From positions 58,974,079-59,038,078 of the forward strand of contig OY829327.1 in the NCBI GenBank assembly GCA_963691655.1: a DNA stretch of 64,000 bases, given 5' to 3'. This document shows, piece by piece, positions 56,940 to 64,000 of the stretch; the stretch's first letter is position 1, and the number at the start of each line of letters is the position of its first letter. This DNA comes from Toxonevra muliebris (lineage: Eukaryota > Arthropoda > Insecta > Diptera > Pallopteridae). Both the position numbers and the translations under genes were made by a program. The notes under the pieces are model-generated. The model did not search any database. It was given only the letters and a program-made list of their open reading frames with translations, and was not told where the DNA came from.

Positions 56940-58320
56940 ATTTTGCAAGGGGAGCCTGTGTTGTGGACAGATAAATCCAAATTTGAAATGGTTGGGTATC
57001 GTCGTCGACAATATGTTCGCCGAAAATTAGGTCAACGTTGTAATAAGAAGAATATTGTAACAATAGTCAAACATGGTGATGGTTTGGGGATGTTTCAGTT
57101 GTGATGGAACTGGATCATTGCTGAAAATCAATGGAATATTGAAGGAAGAAAAATACCACAAACATTCTTCAGCAGAGTGCCATTCCATCTGGAATCGGTA
57201 AAGTTGGCTATGACTTTGCCTTTCAACAAGACAGTGACTCAAAATTCATTTCAAACCTTTGTGTGAACTACCTTAAAAACAAAGAAGACGAAATTATGGT
57301 TTGGCCACCTCATTTACCAGGCCTTAATCCATTCGAGCTTCATCAGGGACTAGCGTCCAACTAGCAAAATAAACCTTTGCAATCTCACGAATGAAGTCTC
57401 GAACAATTTAGAAATAAAAAAATTTGAGAACTTGTTGACCGTTTGCCGGCCGAAATTATGTGCTGCATTCATAAAAGCAAAACGTGGCTAGTGTTGATTC
57501 GATACCTATATAGTATCGATACTTTTACTCAATACTTGTATTGAATACAAGAATCGATGCCACCGAAAATATCGGAAATAAGTATTGAATATGTACTTGT
57601 ATCGAGTACTCGTTTAAGAGGCAAATTACTTTATTCCACACGATACTGGCATCAGCCTCCTCATACGTTATTTCTCTGATCAGGATGGCGTACTCAGTTG
57701 TTTGCCTTTACGTCATGTTTTTGAGATATTTCCACTTAAAACACGTGAATCATATGGCAGGCTGAAATCAAATACGAAATAAAAAGTTTTAGCTAGCGAA
57801 AATGCATTAAAAATATTTGAGGGCAAAAGCTAAACAGATGGTGAAGTAGAACAAAGCTGGCTGAGTGCAAATCTTTGTTTTGTTTTTGCACTCAAACATT
57901 TTTAATGCACTTTCACTAGCTGCAAGTTTTTACTTCGTATTTCCTTTCAAGTCTGTAATATAGAAATGACGTATGCCTGACGTAAAAAAAAGTTTAAATT
58001 TATTGAGAAGTGTTAAAATTTATGCGATATTTATTATATTTATTATATTTATCTAATCAACCAATTATAGCTTGTTAAAAATATTTTATTTTAATGAAAA
58101 CGTTTCAGTATACATTATATTCCACAATATTCCATAGCAATATTTCAATTTTATAAACCAATGTTTTTTAAAAGTATCAAGTATCCGAATTCGAATTTCG
58201 ATACCAAGTAAAATACTTATGGTATGACATCGAGTAAAAAAAGTACTTGAATCGAATGAAAAGTATCGAATATTTACTTGTATCGAATCATCACTAAACG
58301 TGGCTATATCGCCGTGAGTA
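56940..58320 (+). pseudogene. Tc1-like transposase catalytic domain, split
   Basis: Pieces: VLWTDKSKFE (first catalytic Asp), GYRRRQYVRRKLG, MVWGCFSCDGTGSL, FAFQQDSDSKFIS (second Asp), VWPPHLPGLNPFEL (WPxxSPDLNPIEL with changes), LVDRLPAEIMCCIHKSKTW. The DNA-binding N-terminus is missing (internal deletion), there are frameshifts and stops, and the C-terminus is split by a hAT-like insertion at 57489. The original end resumes at 58305 (YRRE then stop). Unrelated in sequence detail to the Tc1-like element at 33.5 kb. Confidence 0.8.
57489..58296. mobile_element. hAT-like element with TAGTGTTGATTCG ends
   Basis: 808 bp with a perfect 8-bp duplication AACGTGGC (57481-57488, 58297-58304). Tips TAGTGTTGATTCGATAC and, inverted, TAGTGATGATTCGATAC. 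Subterminal regions are crowded with TATCGAATA/GTATCGA and GTACTTG motifs. No transposase. The TAGTG tip and 8-bp target match the element at 46215-47598 in style. Confidence 0.9.
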
Positions 58321-58533
58321 AGCTCGATTGTGCTCTTGCTGTATTTTTAACCAAAAACATTGCTTCATCGTCATAAATTTTATGTGAATCAGTATGTAAA
58401 GATTTACTGGAATAAATATATAAAAATATTAACATAAATACCAAATAAAACAGTTTAAATCAGCAAAATATTGCGATAAATATGAAAAACTGAATTTTAG
58501 TTAGGGGTTTCCAAACTTTCCTCTGCTAGTGTA

Positions 58534-61500
58534 TGTATGTTCGATTAGGGCGATTTCTGCAGAATAGTTCTATTTACTTGAAAGATTTTCAAGTGATTGG
58601 GCAAGAGCTTTACAACTATGGTGGAACAAAATTATGGTCATAAAGTATTACGCGTATTTTTCGAATGTTCACCATTGATTGCTGTTAGTTTTGAAGACAT
58701 TGTTTTTTAAGCATTACTTTATTTTATAATGATAGCATGCAAGATGAACGTGCTAATTACCCGATTTTACCCGAATTTTGTTTGATCTTCGATAATTTTT
58801 TCTACATTTACAAATATTTTTATGCATACAAAATGTGTAAAATAAAATTCTGTTAAAACTAGACTACGAAAAAGCTTTTTTTTTCGCCGTTCGGATTCGG
58901 CATACAACTGCAGGCGTCTTCTTTTCGTGTACAATAGTAACTCACACAACATGAATGAATGTAATAAACTCGACCTAAGCACTCCATTGGCTGTTGTGCC
59001 ATAAAAGAAGAAGAAGTGACTTTTCTTTCATATGCTTTTTATAAACTTCAGGAGTTAACGCACGATTTAATTAATTCTTGGATATAAATAGTTGCTGCTG
59101 ATACAGTTGAATGTGCTTTTTCTATTAGATTATATAAGAACAACATAAAGAATCTAATTTGACATAATGATGCATTCAAAATCATTAAATTTGAGTGTAG
59201 CATTTGCATTTGACAATCATAAGTGTTCAATTTTATACAAGGTGACATAAATTTTGCACAATTGTTGTATTGCATATCTGCATGTGTGTGTGTGTGTGTG
59301 TGTGAGTATCTGTTTGAATAATAACGATATAACATATAACAAGTAGAGGATATAAATCACAGAATCACAAGTGACAAGCCTTCATTATATGTATATACAA
59401 ATACAAAAACTACACGTACAAATGTGTATGTAAATATTTAAAAAAATACACAGAAGTATGTCGCCTGGCGAATAATAAAAACAACAATGAACAACAATTT
59501 TTATAAGAAGGAAACCCCCATTTTTGTCTCAATCATGCAAATTATTTTGTTTAAAGCAGCAATGAATAAAATAAAAAGACATCAACCAAGCCAGTACTCA
59601 ATCAACCGACCACTTACCCATCCACCCACAAGGGTAGAAATAAATGTATGTATTATACGAGTATATGTACGTATGTATGTATGTTGAAAAGGGTTACAAC
59701 AACACACATACTTGTATATATTGTTAACGCATGAGGAGGCGTATGTACCACTTAAACAAATTCGATTTAAGAGGCCCTAAAGTGGGTTGCATTAAAAAAT
59801 AGGTCAGGTTTTCGTTTTTTTATTTATTTTTTTTTTAAATTTGCTGTTTTATTAAACTGTTTGTGCTTTAATCTTCCTCTCTCAACGCTACAGGAAGTCA
59901 CATAAGACTAAGTAATTTAATGCAGTCCCATAGATCATGCATGTTTTGGCAGCAATATGTCGAGGCTTTCAAGTGCTTCTTTACATGTGTATAACTGAAA
60001 TTGTTAGGCAAATATCTGAGACGGATAAAAAATAAAGATATGGATGTGTATGTATGTGTTTGTACATCGGCAAAGTGTCAAGGCATTTTTTATGCGCTCG
60101 TGGTTGAAGCCATTTTTATAGGATATGGGACATGAATGTGAGCTATAAAAACAAATAAGCAAAAGAAATTGCCCATTTGTTTATAAAATTGAGATTTCTT
60201 GACTATAAATTTTATTCCTTTCAATTTTCGCTTATGAGGTGTTTTATTTCTCAATGAATAGAAAAAGGATATTATGGCAGCCAATGAAACAGATTGAAAA
60301 AAGTTAAAGCTTACAGTGGTAAGCTGACTACATTGAGTGGTTTGCCTGTCGGAACGATTACTTTAGCTGAGCCATATTTATTTTAACCATTTAAAATTCA
60401 AGTTAACCTCAAACAAAACCCTCCAATGTTAATAAAGTTAAACCTTGACAGTTCTTGGACACTTAATTTAATTAATATGTCAACGCCTCCATGCTCTTTG
60501 GTTCTAATCTTGCTCATTTGAAAAGCAAAATGAAAAACTTTTGTATTCTGTTTGGATGACGCATTACGAAAATAAATTATTTGCAAATTTAATTGTTTCC
60601 AACAAATACAACGCTTCGGTTTAATTGTTCCATTCGAACGGGAGGGGATGAGTTAAAGGAGATGCATTTGTTTTCATTACCGCATCCTGCCCAGCTGTGT
60701 GTTTTATAAAATATGTACATATATACATACATACGTACATAGTATGTATCTCACATTGTTTCAGGCGCAGCCAAACAACCAAACTGAAAGCAGACAACTA
60801 CAATTGAGTATACTATATATAGTGGAAAAGAGTATGGGAATTATGAGGATGCAAGTGCAATTAATTGAATAAAGCTCGTAACATAGTTGCGGCTCAAACG
60901 CAGTCACTTAACGCGAATTCAGGCGCTAGACTCGGCAACGCGCCACTGAACATGTCCTTAATTTGCAGCAACAACAACAGCAACCACAGTAACTGCTTAG
61001 GGCATCAGAGACGAAGTGACTTTATTTTTCTTTTGTTTTTCAGTTCCTTTTTTCGTGAACGCACTTTGTGCAAACTCCAATTTGGCACTGGACCACACGC
61101 TTAAGTACGCTAATTACTGTGTATCAAATACTAGTACGGGGAGGAAGGCTGAGTAGATTGTGTACCAAGAACTTGGTGCTTTTTTTAACCGAAGTGTTTT
61201 ATACAATTAAATTTTAAAAGAAAATTGCAAAACAAAAAAAAGAAAAAAAAAAAACCAAAATTATACACAAAAAAAAAAAAAAAAAAAAACTATTACTTTG
61301 TGTGGATGTGCCCAAGAAAGCATTTTTAAATTTAGTAAAAATCCCAAATTGATAAACCATGGAAAGTAATAAAGCGAGGGTCAATTAACCTGACATTTTT
61401 AAATACGAATACGGTCCATGGATTAAATTCCTATTAATCGTGTGCTTATCATCCCAACTACAATAATATAGCCAAATTAACGAATGATCTTACTTTTTTG
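58534..61500. other. Gene-free stretch
   Basis: GT microsatellite at 59283-59303, TACATATAC simple repeats (60713-60745), A-rich tracts (61215-61290). A CAACAACAACAGCAACCACAG stretch near 60970 is simple repeat, not a supported exon. Confidence 0.5.
59283..59303. repeat. GT microsatellite
   Basis: About ten TG units. Confidence 0.9.
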
Positions 61501-61529
61501 AGGAGCATATTCAACTCCAAAAGATGCAA

Positions 61530-61770
61530 CTATACAGCCGACCAGAGCTAAACAAAATCAGAACGAAGAGCCTCCTGGCTCTTTTCGGACTATCAATCTG
61601 TATAGTTACTGGAGTGTTTACGGTATATTGTGCCATTGGAACTACGATCTAAACTTGGCAACGATTACTGCAGAAGCTGGAGTGATGTAGAATGAGATGA
61701 ATTAATTCAACATATACTCTGTGGATATTCTGCACTGCAAGAATGACGTCTCTACGCATTGGAGACAACT
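61530..61770 (+). pseudogene. LINE ORF2 C-terminal relic
   Basis: Frames give LLALFGLSICIVTGVFTVYC and CRSWSDVE, then DELIQHILCGYSALQE, matching the C-terminal zinc-knuckle segment of I/LOA-type LINEs (LLTGHC...CRxC...EExxxHILCxCPALxxxR). Multiple frameshifts. It lies upstream of RT sequence, the reverse of the normal order, so it is a separate copy or rearranged. Confidence 0.55.
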
Positions 61771-61904
61771 TGACAGACATACATATCCGTGGCAAAGATA
61801 TGAGATTTTCTGAAATTTATTGAGAACCAAGTGATACACTGTTGTTGTGATGACTACATATATACGTTCCTTAAGCTTGTTATACATTACCTAAATTATC
61901 TAAA

Positions 61905-61978
61905 AACATGGAACAGTAGTCAAGACTTTGAAAAATTAACGCTTAGATTTAATTTTCATAGTCTACTAAAAATATAAT
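61905..61978 (-). repeat. Dispersed repeat, copy 2 (inverted)
   Basis: The reverse complement reads GACTATGAAAATTAAATCTA then TTTTTCAAAGTCTTGACTAC, matching 36978-37042 and 63835-63905. With 63835-63905 it forms an inverted pair around the LINE fragments. Confidence 0.65.
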
Positions 61979-61999
61979 AAATTGATTTTAGTTTGGTTT

Positions 62000-62520
62000 C
62001 ATGTGAATTCAGGTTCGTAATGATGGTAAGGTATCGCGAAACGTTATCAGAGCTAGTTTACAGAGAAAGTATTAAAACCAGATGGTTGATGCCAAATCAG
62101 TCAATGATTCAAGAAGCAATAAAAGCCCAGGTTCAGCCGTGCTGGTAAGATTGTTAAGGCGTTTCCCAAAACCAATATATCAATAGCTCAATCTTTAGAA
62201 AAGTTATCAATTCAACGACATCCGAATGGATTAATAGTCTCCTTAGAGAAGTGAACATTAAATCTTTTGTGGGATCCACAGCAGTTCAAGTCCACCGAAC
62301 AAAATGGTACCAACATGGTGAAGTACTGTCACCACTTTTATGATCCGTAGTTATTGATGAACTTCATAACCTATTGTGTAACAATGGCTTTGATGTAGGA
62401 GACATTGTCGTTCGCATCAGGGAAAAATTTGAAGATACAATCTCACATTTACCCCTCTTATCGAAGTGGTATAGAAGGGTGGGACTAAATGTTAACCTTA
62501 AAAGACCTGCATTGTAATCT
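62000..62520 (+). pseudogene. LINE reverse transcriptase relic
   Basis: Readable pieces: EWINSLLREVNIKSF (RT block 3), HGEVLSPLL followed by stop then SVVIDELHNLLCNNGFDV (block 4 and beyond; normally PQGGVLSPLLW...VDELL...LN), IVVRIREKFEDTISHL (the YADDI box itself is deleted, leaving GDIVV), and LSKWYRRVGLNVNLKR (block 6). It is a non-LTR RT of the I/Jockey/R1 group. Confidence 0.75.
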
Positions 62521-62631
62521 TCACATGAAATGGAAAAAGGATAACTTCAGGGAGCGTTTTATTTTTGATAATAGAATACATTTTGAAACGAAGTAATTTA
62601 CTTTACTTCGTTTACTAAGAATAGCAATTTG

Positions 62632-62898
62632 CAGTGTGGCCAACTTTTGTTTTTCAAAATCCGCTAAAATGAAGAATAAAACGCGTATTTTCTTAAAAAA
62701 AGCGTTAAATTTTTCTCCTTATAAAAGTGCGAGAAAACTCAATACATTTTAACTTCTAGTCAATGAAAATTTCTTCGATTTTTTGAAGATGTTTTAAATT
62801 GAAAAAAAACGAGCTGTGCGTAAAATCACTTTTTTTCCGTGTTTTTATTTTCAAAAAGCACTAAAATCAGCAGGAAAAGCGCTGAGTTGGCCACACTG
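62632..62898. mobile_element. Complete hAT-type MITE (CAGTGTGGCCAACT)
   Basis: 267 bp. Tips CAGTGTGGCCAACTTTTG and, inverted, CAGTGTGGCCAACTCAGC. Flanks GCAATTTG (62624-62631) and CCAATTTG (62899-62906) match 7 of 8. A truncated copy lies at 18152-18300. It separates the RT and RNase H relics of the LINE. Confidence 0.88.
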
Positions 62899-62999
62899 CC
62901 AATTTGTAACAAAACTCATTTTATGAAATGAATAACGTTCAGTGCGTCTCTGGCTCTTAGAGATGAAGCCGAAATGGTTTCATTTAATCTAAGCCTGAG

Positions 63000-63540
63000 T
63001 GACTTACACCATACCAAGTACAACTTCAAAGTCACATTACCAAACCGGATTAACTGAGAACAGAATACAACTTCGTTACAGAGTAATTCTCATGTTTGGA
63101 ACACAGAAGGCTCAAAAACGGAAGAAGTTAGAGCTGGAGTTTATGGGTAAAAACCAAAAAGGCACATATTACCCAGTATGGGTCAAAATCAGCTTTCCAA
63201 AACGTAATATACGTGATAGAGCTTAACTTAAAAGAAGAATTAGAGAGCGACACCATGAAAACCTACATTCTTATTTACTCTGACAGCAAATTAAAAGCGC
63301 TTAACGCTTTTGAAATTAAGTAAAAATTAGTTTAGTATTATATGTAATCTGATAGTGAGCATATAGCAAATGAAAAGTCAGATGAAATAGCTAGAAAGAT
63401 GCTGACAGTAGCTTTAGTGGACCGCAACCATTTTGTGGGCTGTCATGGAGTTCTACAAAGTGCGATCAATATTGGATGGAAGCCAAAGATAAAAGAAGCG
63501 CAAAAACCGTAATGACAATAAGATCTTTTAAGGAACTGTA
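63000..63540 (+). pseudogene. LINE RNase H relic
   Basis: Pieces: LMFGTQKAQKR/DGSK-like segment near 63095, ILIYSDSKLKALNAF (RNase H SDSQAALKAL block, about 63265), then HIANEKSDEIARKM (GHxGIxGNExADELARxG block, about 63360). This continues the RT relic at 62000-62520 after the MITE. Frames shift repeatedly. Confidence 0.65.
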
Positions 63541-63834
63541 GAAAAATGTCTACAAGGATTAACAAGAATACACAGAGAGAAATATGTCTTTTAAAATATA
63601 AAAGATCGTCTCTGTGAATGTTTCAGTTTTCTTTACTGTATTGGCAATCGTTCTTTCTTAAATTCAGTAAAATAATAAATTCATAGAGAAAATCTTCTCT
63701 GAGTAATATTACAATATTAATCTTTTTAATTTTATTAGAAGTCTTTTTGAATCTATTAAAAAAAATATCTTCAAAATTTTATGCCCTTTTATTTTATATT
63801 TCTTGTTATGTATATACTTGCTATTTTTTTAGGA

Positions 63835-63905
63835 GACTATAAAAATTAAGTCTAAGGGTTAATTTTCAAAGTCTTGACTAGTGTTCATGTCTAATTTCAC
63901 AATAA
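63835..63905 (+). repeat. Dispersed repeat, copy 3
   Basis: GACTATAAAAATTAAGTCTA then TTTTCAAAGTCTTGACTAG, matching 36978-37042 and, inverted, 61905-61978. The rest of 63541-64000 is AT-rich and shows nothing else. Confidence 0.65.
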
Positions 63906-64000
63906 ATTGTAATGTTATTTTTAATTCGGTTCATGTTTTTGCACGCTATTAGCGATGGACTAACAGCATCTTCTTGAAGGATTTGCATTGTGACAACATT

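Larger units (their letters stand above)
56598..58531 (+). mobile_element. Tc1-like element, internally deleted, with nested insertion
   Basis: Flanked by TA (56596-56597, 58532-58533). The left tip is CACTACAGGCGGAAAGTT; the right tip, inverted, is CACTAGCAGAGGAAAGTTTG. Both continue through GGAAACCCCTAA, CAGTTT and ATATTTATCGCAATATTTTG, an inverted repeat of about 75 bp. It encloses a partial transposase and a hAT-like insertion (57489-58296). Confidence 0.9.

Noticed and set aside
60865..61104. Possible coding exon with Asn-rich stretch
   Set aside because: The frame depends on a non-ATG start and simple CAA repeats; no splice structure.
1..64000. CRISPR arrays, operons, phage or viral genes
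   Set aside because: No spaced direct repeats, no dense coding and no viral motifs; introns and insect transposons indicate a nuclear fly genome.

Overview
The window looks like dipteran (fly) nuclear DNA, probably a higher fly such as a tephritid or drosophilid relative. The evidence is high AT content, abundant TACATATGTA-type microsatellites, short GT-AG introns, and decayed Tc1/mariner, hAT-like, R1-like and Jockey-like elements. No bacterial, viral or CRISPR features were seen. Family names come from recognising motifs by eye; no search was run.

Only one host gene is supported. Its first three coding exons lie on the minus strand (25514-25184, 25109-24998, 16715-16576), joined by a 74-nt and an 8,282-nt intron in one continuous frame of 194 codons. 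The product has a signal peptide and resembles the N-terminal extracellular part of the TMEM8/PGAP6 membrane-protein family. Later exons were not found in the remaining 16.5 kb to the left, so the gene probably runs off that end or has another large intron.

Nearly everything else is a graveyard of nested transposable elements. Main blocks: a tRNA-derived SINE and LINE debris (3.3 and 11.1 kb); TIR elements with a tRNA-like internal segment (11.9-12.8 kb, second copy 38.8-40.3 kb); a 3-kb element with ~470-bp inverted repeats whose open frame is split by a hAT-type MITE with a perfect 8-bp duplication (13.26-16.29 kb); a Jockey-like reverse transcriptase interrupted by a 5'-truncated LINE (29.8-31.4 kb); a Tc1-like transposase with an apparent 90-nt intron (33.5-34.6 kb); a near-palindromic 0.94-kb foldback element (40.7-41.6 kb); an R1-like reverse transcriptase (44.2-45.3 kb); hAT-like elements with TAGTGT termini (46.2-47.6 and 57.5-58.3 kb); a 2.25-kb long-inverted-repeat element inserted in one half of a tandem duplication (49.2-51.5 kb); a long-inverted-repeat element carrying an intron-containing gene of an uncharacterised family (53.3-55.1 kb); a second Tc1-like element (56.6-58.5 kb); and a scrambled LINE (61.5-63.6 kb).

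The most interesting signals are the long-inverted-repeat elements with spliced, non-standard genes, the two independent spliceosomal-type introns in transposon genes, and the SINE whose tail matches a LINE tail in the same window. Stretches not listed hold low-complexity AT-rich sequence, microsatellites or nothing recognisable.
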